From: an uncultured Ruminococcus sp.
GTDB lineage: Bacteria; Bacillota; Clostridia; Oscillospirales; Ruminococcaceae
Reading direction: 5' to 3'
Assembly: GCF_947301925.1 (NCBI RefSeq)
Contig: NZ_CAMYUE010000008.1
Location: forward strand, 1-64,000
Length of the DNA: 64,000 bases
Both the position numbers and the translations under genes were made by a program. The notes beneath the pieces were generated by a model, which was not told where the DNA came from, searched no databases, and saw only the letters and a program-made list of their open reading frames with translations. Of the stretch, positions 40,811 to 49,341 are shown one piece after another; position 1 is the first letter of the stretch, and every line of letters begins with the position of its first letter.

Positions 40811-42067
40811 TTAATCCGTTACCCTTCTGAAGCAGAGGGTAGCGTTATGTCCGCCGAATCCAAGGGAATTGGACAGCACGGCATTTACCTCCTGCTCTGA
40901 ATTACCGTCTCCGCAGTAATCGAGGTCGCACTCTTCATCGGGCACCTTATATCCCACTGTTGCGTGAATAAAGCCCTCCTGCACCGACTTGGCACAGACT
41001 ACCGCCTCCACGGCGCCTGCTGCGCCGAGAAGATGTCCTATCATGGACTTGGTAGAGCTTATCTTCACTCTTCCGGCCTCATCGCCCATTGCCAGCTTTA
41101 TCGCTGCGGTCTCGTACTTGTCGTTGAGGCCTGTGGACGTACCGTGTGCATTTATATAATCTATATCGGCAGGAGTAAGGCCTGCCTCCTCCATTGCCAG
41201 CTGCATACCCTTTGCCGCAGCCTCTCCGCCGGGCATGGGCGAGGTCATGTGATAGCCGTCGCAGGTAGCTCCGTAACCTGCTATCTCTGCGTATATCTTA
41301 GCACCTCTTGCCTTGGCGTGCTCATACTCCTCAAGCACGAGAACAGCGCTTCCCTCGCCGAGGACGAAGCCGCTTCTCTCCTTGTCGAAGGGTATGGAGG
41401 CTCTTGTGAGATCGCTGCTCTTGGTGAGAGCCTTCATATTTGCAAAGCCGCCGAAGGTGAATTCAACTCTTGTGGACTCCGTTCCTCCTGCAAGACAGGC
41501 GTCAAGATAGCCGTCCTTGATCTTGCGGAAGGCCTCGCCGATAGAGTGGGTCGACGAAGCGCAGGCGGTGGTTATATCGAAATTGGCTCCCCTGAAGCCT
41601 GTTTTCATCGAAATGGAGCCTGCTGCCATATTGCTTATCATCATAGGGATATAGAAAGCGGAAACTCTGCCCGGGCCCTTTTCCAGATACTTGCAGTGCT
41701 CGGAGAGGGTAAGATCCACGCCTCCTATGCCCGAGCCAACCAGTACGCCTACCCTGTAGGGATCCAGATCCTTCAGGTCTGTACCTGCATCGGTGAGAGC
41801 CTCATGAGCGGCAACAACGGCGTATTTCGTGAAGGTGTCCATGTGCTTTGCTTCCTTCTTGGTGAAGCAGCCCTGAACGTCGTAATAATCCTCTTCATTG
41901 AAGTCGCGGACTATGCCTGCGATCTTTACGCCCGTGCGATCTGTATCGAACATATCAATGAAGGATATGCCCAGCTTGTTGGCTTTTATTCCTGCCCAGA
42001 ACTTCTCAACGCCTGTTCCGAGGGGAGTAACAGCTCCCATTCCTGTGATAACAACTCTTCTGCTCAT
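40811..42067 (-). CDS. fabF: 3-oxoacyl-ACP synthase II FabF
   Basis: A 418-residue elongating condensing enzyme. The Cys-His-His triad is complete: ITTACASSTHSI, NAHGTSTGLND and KSMIGHLLGAAGAVEA. VVITGMGAVTPLGTG opens the protein. AAAGG precedes the ATG. It extends acyl-ACP with malonyl-ACP. No fabB-like second copy is visible in the window. Confidence 0.97.
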   Translation of the reverse strand: MSRRVVITGMGAVTPLGTGVEKFWAGIKANKLGISFIDMFDTDRTGVKIAGIVRDFNEEDYYDVQGCFTKKEAKHMDTFTKYAVVAAHEALTDAGTDLKDLDPYRVGVLVGSGIGGVDLTLSEHCKYLEKGPGRVSAFYIPMMISNMAAGSISMKTGFRGANFDITTACASSTHSIGEAFRKIKDGYLDACLAGGTESTRVEFTFGGFANMKALTKSSDLTRASIPFDKERSGFVLGEGSAVLVLEEYEHAKARGAKIYAEIAGYGATCDGYHMTSPMPGGEAAAKGMQLAMEEAGLTPADIDYINAHGTSTGLNDKYETAAIKLAMGDEAGRVKISSTKSMIGHLLGAAGAVEAVVCAKSVQEGFIHATVGYKVPDEECDLDYCGDGNSEQEVNAVLSNSLGFGGHNATLCFRRVTD

Positions 42068-42149
42068 AAATATACCTTTCTTAGTTAAAATGGAAATGTG
42101 TGGTGTGTGTGGAGCCTCAGCTCCTTAGTGCGTCGTATGCCTTATTATG

Positions 42150-42890
42150 TCACATCGAAAGTCCGCCCGATATCTCTATGACCTGTCCCGTAACGTATGA
42201 AGCGTTATCGGATACAAGGAAGGATACCACCGAGGCTATCTCCTCGGGCTCGCCGTAGCGTCTGAGCGCCACAGCCTCTATCATCTTCTCCTTGAGCTCG
42301 TCGGAGAGCACGTCGGTCATGGGCGTCCTGATAAGACCGGGAGCTACGGCGTTGCAGGTGATATTGCGGGAGCCGAACTCCTTGGCTACGGTCTTTGTCA
42401 TGCCTATGACAGCTGCCTTTGAAGCGGAATAGTTCATCTGTCCGGGATTTCCGTAAAGTCCCGCAACAGAGGCAACATTGACTATCCTGCCGTGTCTCTG
42501 CTTCATCATGACGGCAGTAACGTGCTTTGTCATGTTGTATACGCTCTTCTGATTTACAGCGATGACTGCATCATACTCGTCCTCGCTCATTCTTGCAAGG
42601 AGCTTGTCCTTGGTGATGCCTGCGTTGTTAACAAGAGCGTCTATGGTGCCGAAGTCGGCCTTTATCTGCTTTACCATGGCCTCGCACTGGTCGAATTTCG
42701 ATACGTCTGCCGCATAGCACTCAGCCTTTACGCCGAAGGCACGGCACTCCTCCGCAACAGCAAGAGCCTTTTCCTTATCGCTGTCGCTGGGATAATGATT
42801 TATAACTACATCGAAGCCGTCCTTTGCAAGTCTTTTTGCGATGCAGGCGCCTATTCCCTGAGAAGCGCCCGTGATTATTGCAGTTGCCAT
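42150..42890 (-). CDS. fabG: 3-oxoacyl-ACP reductase FabG
   Basis: A 246-residue short-chain dehydrogenase. The NADPH-binding loop TGASQGIGACIAKRL, the NNAG motif and the catalytic YSASKAAVIGMTK (Tyr, Lys) are present, with Ser in VNVASVAGLYG. It reduces 3-oxoacyl-ACP. The start is the ATG after CGGAGG; the frame continues upstream into a non-coding gap without a ribosome site. Confidence 0.95.
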   Translation of the reverse strand: MATAIITGASQGIGACIAKRLAKDGFDVVINHYPSDSDKEKALAVAEECRAFGVKAECYAADVSKFDQCEAMVKQIKADFGTIDALVNNAGITKDKLLARMSEDEYDAVIAVNQKSVYNMTKHVTAVMMKQRHGRIVNVASVAGLYGNPGQMNYSASKAAVIGMTKTVAKEFGSRNITCNAVAPGLIRTPMTDVLSDELKEKMIEAVALRRYGEPEEIASVVSFLVSDNASYVTGQVIEISGGLSM

Positions 42891-43000
42891 AATTTTACCT
42901 CCGTTATGGTATTCTGGATTGCTGTATCTTATTCTATCATCTTTTGCGGCGGATGTTAACGTGAAAAATGTCACTTTCCGCAGTTACAAATGTAACTTTT

Positions 43001-43207
43001 TTATTGAAGCTCCTTTTCAAATATCATGTCATACTCCGCCATGATACCGTGTGAGCCCATTATCCTCACAGGGACATTCCCCACATATCTGTAGCCCATG
43101 GAAGCCATATGCTCTATAGCCTCCCGGGGAGACATTTCCGTGCCGTCCTTTTTATAGTGGAAGTATCCCGTAAGGCTTATCTTTACTCTGAGATACTTGT
43201 ATCTCAT
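43001..43207 (-). CDS. Small DUF4177-like protein
   Basis: A 68-residue protein, MRYKYLRVKISLTGYFHYKKDGTEMSPREAIEHMASMGYRYVGNVPVRIMG..., ending EYDMIFEKEL. The pattern of a strand, a helix with MASMGYRYVG, and a final strand ending in a phenylalanine-acidic motif is like DUF4177. It is joined to fabK by a four-base ATGA overlap and sits between fabK and fabG, so it is transcribed with the fatty-acid operon. No function is known. Confidence 0.75.
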   Translation of the reverse strand: MRYKYLRVKISLTGYFHYKKDGTEMSPREAIEHMASMGYRYVGNVPVRIMGSHGIMAEYDMIFEKELQ

Positions 43208-44130
43208 ATTTTCAGGAGCTTTTCTGCGCCGTCGTTTATTTCCTTTACTATATCCGCACAGGTCTTTATCTCGTTGACCATGCCGGAGATAGCTCCGCAG
43301 AGGAACGAACCGCTGTCCACATCGCCGTCAACTACGGCTCTGCGGAGAGCTCCCACTGTGAGCTGCTCGAACTCCTCGGGAGAGAGAGTTCCCTCCTTCT
43401 CGCCTGTTGCAAGCTTCTTTGCGAACTTGGTCTTGATATTCCTGCACGGATGGCCTGTATATCTGCCTGTTACGATGTTGTCGGTATCCTTTGCCTTGAT
43501 GACCAGCTCCTTGAAGGTGGGGTGTATCTGACACTCCTCGGAAGCAAGGAAGCGTGTGCCTATCTGGACGCCCTCTGCGCCCAGCATGAATGCAGCAGCC
43601 ATACCTCTGCCGTCAGCGATTCCGCCTGCGGCGATAACGGGTATCTCCACTGCGTCAACTACCTGGGGAACAAGACACATTGTTGTGTTCTCGCCGATAT
43701 GTCCGCCGGACTCGGTGCCCTCCGCGATAACTGCGTCGGCGCCTGATTTCTCCATTCTCTTTGCCAGTGCAACTGAGGGAACTACGGGCATTACCTTTAT
43801 GCCTGCTTCCTTCCATGCTGCCATGTATTTGCCCGGATTGCCCGCGCCTGTGGTGATGACCTTAACGCCCTCGTCTATGCAGAGCTGGGCAAGATCGTCG
43901 GCATTGGGACTCATGAGCATTATATTCACGCCGAAGGGCTTATCCGTCTTTTCCTTGCACAGGCGTATCTGCTCACGGAGATAGTCTATGGGAGCGCTTC
44001 CTCCTGCGATCAGTCCTATTCCGCCTGCATTGGATACTGCGGAAGCCAGTGTGTGCTCGGCTACCCATGCCATACCGCCCTGAATTATGGGGTATTCGCA
44101 GCCGAGAAGCTCTGTGATGCGTGTTTTCAT
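43204..44130 (-). CDS. fabK: Enoyl-ACP reductase II FabK
   Basis: A 308-residue FMN-dependent enoyl-ACP reductase of the FabK (2-nitropropane-dioxygenase-like) type: LLGCEYPIIQGGMAWVAEHTLASAVSNAGGIGLIAGG, DAVIAEGTESGGHIGENTT, IPVIAAGGIADGRGMAAAFMLGAEGVQIGTRFLASEE. It performs the last reduction of the elongation cycle in place of FabI. AAAGGAG precedes the ATG. It follows fabH by 53 bases. Confidence 0.95.
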   Translation of the reverse strand: MKTRITELLGCEYPIIQGGMAWVAEHTLASAVSNAGGIGLIAGGSAPIDYLREQIRLCKEKTDKPFGVNIMLMSPNADDLAQLCIDEGVKVITTGAGNPGKYMAAWKEAGIKVMPVVPSVALAKRMEKSGADAVIAEGTESGGHIGENTTMCLVPQVVDAVEIPVIAAGGIADGRGMAAAFMLGAEGVQIGTRFLASEECQIHPTFKELVIKAKDTDNIVTGRYTGHPCRNIKTKFAKKLATGEKEGTLSPEEFEQLTVGALRRAVVDGDVDSGSFLCGAISGMVNEIKTCADIVKEINDGAEKLLKI

Positions 44131-44183
44131 AGTAGTTCTCCTTTTTTGTCAGGACTGATCCGAACGTCAGCCCCGTATAGTTC

Positions 44184-45170
44184 TCAGTATTCCAGTATAA
44201 TGCCGCCGTAGGTAAGACCTGCTCCGAAGCCTATGAGAGCAAGCTTCTGTCCGCGCTTTATCATGCCCTTTTCTATGGCCTCGCACAGTGCAAGGGGTAT
44301 GGAAGCGCTGGAGGTATTGCCGTAATGATCGAGGGTCACGATGAATTTCTCCATGGGAGCCCCCAGCTTCTTTGCGGCGGTCTCGATTATCCTGATATTG
44401 GCCTGATGAGGCACGAACCAGTCTATATCGTCCTTGGTTATATTTATCTTTTCGGCCGCAAGCTCAAATGAACGGGGCAGCGCCTGCACCGCGAACTTGT
44501 AGACCTCTTTTCCGTTCTGATAGAGCTTGTGGAGGGGCATCTGCGGGAAGGGATCCTCAAAATCGCTTTCCTGCGCCACCTCGGGAGCTACCTGCATAGC
44601 CCTTGCACAAAGATAGCCTGCGCCGCTGCCCTCCGAGCGCAGAGCCGATGAGAAGAGCTTGCCGCTCTTTTCCACAACTACCGCAGCCGCTCCGTCTCCG
44701 AAGAGTATACAGGAGGATCTGTCTGTAAAGTCAAGGAAGCGTGAAAGAGCTTCGTTTGCAACGATAAGGACGTACTTCAGCGAATCGTCAGTCTCCAGGA
44801 AACGTCTTGCGGTATCCAGAGCATACACAAAGCCAGAGCAGGCGGCATTCATATCAAAGGCGGCAGCATTTACGGCTCCCACCTCGTGCTGGATAACGCT
44901 GGACATACTTGGGGTATGAAAATCAGAGGTCGCCGTACAGGATATGACAAGACCGATATCCGCAGGATCTATCCCCGAAGCCTCCACTGCACGGAGAGAG
45001 GCCTGCTTTCCCATGTACCATGTAGGCTCCCAGCCTGCCATGGGACGCTGCTTTATGCCTGTTCTTGTACTTATCCATTCGTCATTGGTCTCGACAAAGC
45101 GTGTGAAATCGTCGTTTGTCAGAACCTGATCAGGCACATATCTGCCCATTCCCAAAATGTTTACGCCCAT
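44184..45170 (-). CDS. fabH: 3-oxoacyl-ACP synthase III FabH
   Basis: A 328-residue initiating condensing enzyme. The Cys of MNAACSGFVYAL, the His of VPHQANIRII and the Asn of YGNTSSASIP form the triad. It condenses acetyl-CoA (or branched starters) with malonyl-ACP. The start was chosen at MGVNILGMGRYVPDQV with AAGGAG seven bases upstream; the longer frame begins in the AT-rich regulatory gap. It is the first gene of the fatty-acid operon. Confidence 0.96.
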   Translation of the reverse strand: MGVNILGMGRYVPDQVLTNDDFTRFVETNDEWISTRTGIKQRPMAGWEPTWYMGKQASLRAVEASGIDPADIGLVISCTATSDFHTPSMSSVIQHEVGAVNAAAFDMNAACSGFVYALDTARRFLETDDSLKYVLIVANEALSRFLDFTDRSSCILFGDGAAAVVVEKSGKLFSSALRSEGSGAGYLCARAMQVAPEVAQESDFEDPFPQMPLHKLYQNGKEVYKFAVQALPRSFELAAEKINITKDDIDWFVPHQANIRIIETAAKKLGAPMEKFIVTLDHYGNTSSASIPLALCEAIEKGMIKRGQKLALIGFGAGLTYGGIILEY

Positions 45171-45302
45171 CAAATACTCCTTAGAAACAATAAAATTATA
45201 AAAACATGGTTGTAAAAACCAGAAAATTATGTTATAGTAATAGTGTTGGCAGGCTGTCCGCTGACCTTTTTCGTCAAACGGGCATAATACCATGCATATA
45301 AT

Positions 45303-45331
45303 ATTGTAATTCATTTTGAGTTTTTTTGCAA
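45303..45331 (-). promoter_or_regulatory. Probable promoter of the fabH operon
   Basis: Minus-strand TTGCAA (45331-45326), 17-bp spacer, TACAAT (45308-45303). The nested palindrome at 45332-45371 abuts the -35 box. Confidence 0.6.
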
Positions 45332-45371
45332 CGATATTTTGTCACTTTGACAAAACAAAAACAAAATATCG
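45332..45371. promoter_or_regulatory. Nested palindromic operator between fabH and fabD
   Basis: Outer arms CGATATTTTGT (45332-45342) and ACAAAATATCG (45361-45371), perfect 11 bp. Inside is TTTTGTCACTTTGACAAAA (45337-45355), perfect 8-3-8. It lies between the divergent fabH and fabD units, so a single regulator could act on both. Confidence 0.6.
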
Positions 45372-45455
45372 TCATTTCTCACAAAAAAGCAATAAGATAT
45401 TAAGATGTTTTTACTAAAGCACTGCATATATCGCACAGAAAGGAAGTTTATTATT

Positions 45456-46364
45456 ATGACAATTTCACTATTCTCGGGACAGGGCTCACAGTATGAGGGC
45501 ATGGGTCAGGATATCGCGGAGTCATTCCCCGAAGTCCTGTCTGTCTACGAGACAGGCTCTGAGATACTGGGCTTCGATCTGAAGGAGATGTGCTTCAGCG
45601 CTCCCCTTGACGAGCTGTCCAGGACTATCAACTCACAGCCCGCTATCATGGCTACCTCTATCGTGTGCCTGAAGGCTGCCCAGAGCAGGGGCTTCACCTT
45701 CGACGGCGTGGCAGGTCACTCCCTGGGAGAATATGCCGCTATGTACGCCTCGGGAATGATATCCCTTGAGGACGCTTTCCGCCTTATAAAGGCAAGGGCT
45801 GCCGCTATGGAGGAGGCTACCGCCTCGGCCGAGGGCGCTATGGCTGCCGTGATGAAGATAGCTCCCGAGGAAGTGGAGAAGGTCTGCGGAGAGGCAAATA
45901 ACTTCGTCACCCCGGTAAACTACAACTCCCCGCTCCAGACCGTTATCGCAGGTACTCCCAAGGGTATAGAGGAGGTCACCGACATATTCAAGGGCATGAA
46001 GGCAAGAGTTATCCCCCTCAATGTTGCGGGAGCCTTCCATTCAAAGCTCATGCAGCCCGCTGCGGACAAATTCTACGAGACCGCAAAGACAATTGGGTTC
46101 AAGGCTCCGCAGGTGAAGTACTATTCCAACCTCACAGGCGGCGAGCTCACAGACTTCTCGGATATGGCGTCAATTCTGGCAAAGCATATCGTATCTCCCG
46201 TGCGCTTTACCTCCGAGCTTGCAGCTATGCATGAGGCAGGCGCCGACAAATTCGTTGAATTCGGCCCCGGAAGAACTCTTACGGGACTTGTGAAAAAGAC
46301 GCTCAAGGACGTGACAGCTGTAAATGTTGAGGATACAGAAACACTTGAAGGAGCATTATCATGA
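45456..46364 (+). CDS. fabD: Malonyl-CoA:ACP transacylase FabD
   Basis: A 302-residue transacylase. LFSGQGSQYEGMG opens the protein, the active Ser is in GHSLGEYAAMY, and the His is in GAFHSKLM. It loads malonyl onto ACP. AAGGAAG precedes the ATG; the frame begins 17 codons earlier without a ribosome site. It is separated from the other fab genes and faces the opposite way, leading an operon with shikimate-pathway genes. Its stop overlaps aroE by four bases. Confidence 0.96.
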   Translation: MTISLFSGQGSQYEGMGQDIAESFPEVLSVYETGSEILGFDLKEMCFSAPLDELSRTINSQPAIMATSIVCLKAAQSRGFTFDGVAGHSLGEYAAMYASGMISLEDAFRLIKARAAAMEEATASAEGAMAAVMKIAPEEVEKVCGEANNFVTPVNYNSPLQTVIAGTPKGIEEVTDIFKGMKARVIPLNVAGAFHSKLMQPAADKFYETAKTIGFKAPQVKYYSNLTGGELTDFSDMASILAKHIVSPVRFTSELAAMHEAGADKFVEFGPGRTLTGLVKKTLKDVTAVNVEDTETLEGALS

Positions 46365-47197
46365 ATAAATTCGCACTTATCGGCCACCCACTGGGACACT
46401 CCATGTCCCCTCTCATACACGAAAAGCTGTTCGCTCTCAGCGGACTTGACGATACCTCCTACGAGCTCATAGACATAGCTCCCGAGGATATAGCCGGCAG
46501 CCGCGGACTTCTGGAAGGTCTCCGCGGCCTCAATGTCACTATCCCTCACAAGCAGGCTGTCATATCTCTGGTGGACGAGCTTGCGGACAGCGCTCAGCGC
46601 TACAACTCCGTAAACTGCATCAGCAACCGCGACGGCAGGCTCACAGGCTACAACACCGACTGCGACGGTTTCCTGCGCTCTGCGGAGCTCCTTCCCATAG
46701 GCGGGAATGTGGCTATACTTGGCTGCGGCGGCGTCGGCAGAATGATCGCCATTGAGGTGGCTCGCCACGGCGGCAATATCACCCTTGCCGTTATCCCCCA
46801 GGACGTAAAGAACGCCCAGCTCCTCATGGCGGAGATACTGGCAAAGTGCAGCGGCGCTTCCGTAAGGATAGCCGATATATCCACTCTCGACGGCAGCTAC
46901 GACCTGCTCATAAACGCTACCCCCGTAGGTATGTACCCCAAGGTGGACGCCTGCGCGGTCAGCGATACCGTTATCGAAAACTCGCTCAGCGTATTCGACG
47001 TTATATACAACCCCACCGAGACCCTTCTCATGAAGAAGGCACGGGCTCTCGGCAAGACCGCTGTGGGCGGCGCTTCCATGCTGGTATATCAGGCAGTAAA
47101 GGCTCATGAGATATGGTACGGCGGAAGCTTCTCCACAGAGGATATCTCAAAGATAATCCTTGACGTCGAAAATGCTGTTGACAGCATGAACAAGTGA
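46361..47197 (+). CDS. aroE: Shikimate dehydrogenase
   Basis: A 278-residue NADPH-dependent shikimate dehydrogenase. FALIGHPLGHSMSPLIHEKLF, NVTIPHKQAVISL (catalytic Lys) and YNTDCDGFLRS (Asp) form the substrate site; ILGCGGVGRMIAIEVARHGG is the Rossmann loop. It catalyses 3-dehydroshikimate to shikimate. ATGA overlap with fabD. Confidence 0.96.
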   Translation: MNKFALIGHPLGHSMSPLIHEKLFALSGLDDTSYELIDIAPEDIAGSRGLLEGLRGLNVTIPHKQAVISLVDELADSAQRYNSVNCISNRDGRLTGYNTDCDGFLRSAELLPIGGNVAILGCGGVGRMIAIEVARHGGNITLAVIPQDVKNAQLLMAEILAKCSGASVRIADISTLDGSYDLLINATPVGMYPKVDACAVSDTVIENSLSVFDVIYNPTETLLMKKARALGKTAVGGASMLVYQAVKAHEIWYGGSFSTEDISKIILDVENAVDSMNK

Positions 47198-47198
47198 T

Positions 47199-47654
47199 AT
47201 GATAAGGCCTGCAAAAACACAGGACGCCTCCCGTATCGCCGAGATAATCATAACCAATTACCGCGTGAACTTCTACCCCTTCTTCCGCAATGATGACTTC
47301 TATTTCAGGGAACTCAATGTTGTGGATATGGCGGCGGAATACGCCGAGGGCTCCGAAGAGCTCGCCCACACATACGTCTATGACGACAACGGCGTTGTCA
47401 AGGGCATTATCCGTGTAAACGGCACCGAGGTGGTAAAGCTCTATGTGGAGCCTCAGTTCCAGAGCGGCGGCATAGGCGGGGCGCTTCTGCAATTTGCAGT
47501 GGAGAGCTTCGGCGCGGACAACCTCTGGGCGCTGGAGTACAACACCCGCGGCATAGCCTTTTATGAGCGCCACGGCTTCGAGCTGACAGGCGAGAAAATG
47601 ATAGAGGACGAATGGGTACCGCTGGTAAAGCTGGCGCGTAACAAGCAAGAATAA
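47199..47654 (+). CDS. GNAT-family N-acetyltransferase
   Basis: A 151-residue acetyltransferase. The acetyl-CoA motif is EPQFQSGGIGGALLQFAVESFGADNLWALEYNTRGIAFYERHGFELTG. The first ~45 residues (MIRPAKTQDASRIAEIIITNYR) are typical. It begins two bases after aroE and is followed ten bases later by aroK. The substrate is unknown. Confidence 0.9.
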   Translation: MIRPAKTQDASRIAEIIITNYRVNFYPFFRNDDFYFRELNVVDMAAEYAEGSEELAHTYVYDDNGVVKGIIRVNGTEVVKLYVEPQFQSGGIGGALLQFAVESFGADNLWALEYNTRGIAFYERHGFELTGEKMIEDEWVPLVKLARNKQE

Positions 47655-47664
47655 GGAGAATACT

Positions 47665-48162
47665 ATGACTGTATTTTTATGCGGCTTTATGGGCTGCGGA
47701 AAATCTACTATAGGCAAGCTTGCAGCTAAAAAGCTTGGCTGCGGCTTCTGCGACACGGACGACCTCATCGTCCGCACTCTGGAAATGACCATACCCGAGA
47801 TATTCGAGAAAAAGGGCGAGCCCTTCTTCCGTCAGACCGAGGCTGAGATAGTAAAGTCCCTCTGCGGCAAGACCACAGTTGCGGCCTGCGGCGGCGGCGC
47901 AATGCTCAATCCCGATACCGCTAAGGCTGCAAAGGAGGCAGGTGCGGCCGTCGTTTTCCTCGATGTGCCCTTTGAGACCTGCTACGAGCGAATCAAGGAC
48001 GATACCAACCGTCCCATCGTGATGAAGTCCACCAAGGAGGAGCTGGAAGCCCTCTATAATTCGCGCAGGGACGTTTACCTTGCACACTCCACTGTCAGAC
48101 TCGACTGCGTCGGCAGCCCCGTTGAAAATGCGGAGCGCATCGCCGAGGCCGTAAGAAGGTGA
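47665..48162 (+). CDS. aroK: Shikimate kinase
   Basis: A 165-residue kinase. Walker A is GFMGCGKSTIGKLAA (about 7-21), the DTDD motif is CDTDDLIVRTLEMTIPEIFEKKGEPFFRQTE, and ACGGGAML is the shikimate-binding loop. It phosphorylates shikimate at the 3-hydroxyl. AAGGAG precedes the ATG. It is in the same operon as aroE, so two consecutive shikimate steps plus the end of the route to chorismate are partly co-regulated with fabD. Confidence 0.95.
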   Translation: MTVFLCGFMGCGKSTIGKLAAKKLGCGFCDTDDLIVRTLEMTIPEIFEKKGEPFFRQTEAEIVKSLCGKTTVAACGGGAMLNPDTAKAAKEAGAAVVFLDVPFETCYERIKDDTNRPIVMKSTKEELEALYNSRRDVYLAHSTVRLDCVGSPVENAERIAEAVRR

Positions 48163-48170
48163 GTAATACT

Positions 48171-49340
48171 ATGCTTATCTACAATGCTGAGATACACACC
48201 ATGGACTCCCGTGGCGTCATACCCGTGGGCTGGCTGGAGACCGAAGAGGGCTCCATAAAGGCCATAGGTGAGGGAGCTCCTGATAATATTCCCGAGGACA
48301 GCATAGACGCACAGGGCGGTATGCTCCTCCCCGGCTTTATCGACGCCCACAATCACCTTGGCATAATCGAGGACGGTCTTGACTTCGAGGGCGACGACTG
48401 CAACGAATCCACAGATCCCTTTACTCCACAGATGAGGGCTATCGACGGCATAAATCCCTTCGACCGCTGCTTCGAGGAGGCCCGTATGCGCGGCATAACC
48501 GCCGTGGCTTCAAGTCCCGGAAGCGCCAATCCCTGCGGCGGCGAGATAGCTGCCGTAAAGACCTGCGGCAGACGCATCGACGATATGCTCATACGCAGCT
48601 GCGGCATTAAATTTGCTCTGGGCGAAAACCCCAAGAACGTATACAACGGACGTGAGGAGACTCCCATTACCCGTATGGCCATTGCCGCCCTCATAAGGGA
48701 GGGGCTCTACAAGGCAAGGCGCTACGTCCACGATATGGGCAGCTACTACTCCGACAGCGAGAACTACGATCCCCCCGAGTACGATATAAAGTGCGAGGCT
48801 CTCATGGCTCTCCTCGACCGCAAGGTGAAGGCTTTCTTCCACTGTCACCGCGCCGACGATATCTGCACGGCCATGCGTATCTCAAAGGAGTTCGGCCTTG
48901 ACGCCGTTATAATCCACGGCACCGAGGGCTACAGGATCGCAGATATCCTCGCGGAGGAGAATATCCCCGTGATATGCGGCCCCCTGATGTGCGACCGCTG
49001 CAAGCCCGAAATGCGCGGCCTCGAACTGAAAAACGCCTCCGCTCTCCACGAAAGCGGAGTAAAGATAGCTATATGCACAGACCACACCGTCATTCCCGTA
49101 CAGTACCTGCCCCTGTCCGCACAGGCTGCGGTAAAGGGCGGTCTCGAATTTGACGACGCCATAGAGACTCTCACCTCTGCGCCTGCCGCCATACTTGGCA
49201 TAGACGACGTTACAGGCTCGCTGAAGGAGGGCAAGGACGCGGATATTCAGCTCTACAAAAAGGGCTGCAATCCCCTTGATCTCATGTCGGAGCCTCTGCT
49301 GGTCATGATAAACGGCAGTATATGCCGCAGGGAGATATGA
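48171..49340 (+). CDS. Amidohydrolase (imidazolonepropionase-like)
   Basis: A 389-residue metal-dependent amidohydrolase. LPGFIDAHNHLGI holds the HxH metal pair, FFHCHRADD and IIHGTEG supply the later His residues, and ICTDHTVIP the catalytic Asp. C-terminal ADIQLYK is the usual ending of the beta-sandwich. The family covers imidazolonepropionases, prolidase-like and deaminase-like enzymes; no close substrate class is evident. ATG 48171, eight bases after AAGGTGAG, is preferred over a GTG overlapping the aroK stop. Confidence 0.88.
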   Translation: MLIYNAEIHTMDSRGVIPVGWLETEEGSIKAIGEGAPDNIPEDSIDAQGGMLLPGFIDAHNHLGIIEDGLDFEGDDCNESTDPFTPQMRAIDGINPFDRCFEEARMRGITAVASSPGSANPCGGEIAAVKTCGRRIDDMLIRSCGIKFALGENPKNVYNGREETPITRMAIAALIREGLYKARRYVHDMGSYYSDSENYDPPEYDIKCEALMALLDRKVKAFFHCHRADDICTAMRISKEFGLDAVIIHGTEGYRIADILAEENIPVICGPLMCDRCKPEMRGLELKNASALHESGVKIAICTDHTVIPVQYLPLSAQAAVKGGLEFDDAIETLTSAPAAILGIDDVTGSLKEGKDADIQLYKKGCNPLDLMSEPLLVMINGSICRREI

Positions 49341-49341
49341 T

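Noticed and set aside
40964..42088. Plus-strand open frame of 374 codons
   Set aside because: Antisense to fabF; Cys/Leu/Ala-rich composition and no ribosome site mark it as a shadow.
45171..45455. FapR operator before fabH
   Set aside because: The palindrome does not match the TTAGTACC..-type FapR site; its regulator is left open.
46121..47107. Long minus-strand open frame of 328 codons
   Set aside because: It is antisense to fabD/aroE, has no ribosome site and a composition typical of a shadow of GC-biased codons; the plus-strand genes have complete family motifs.
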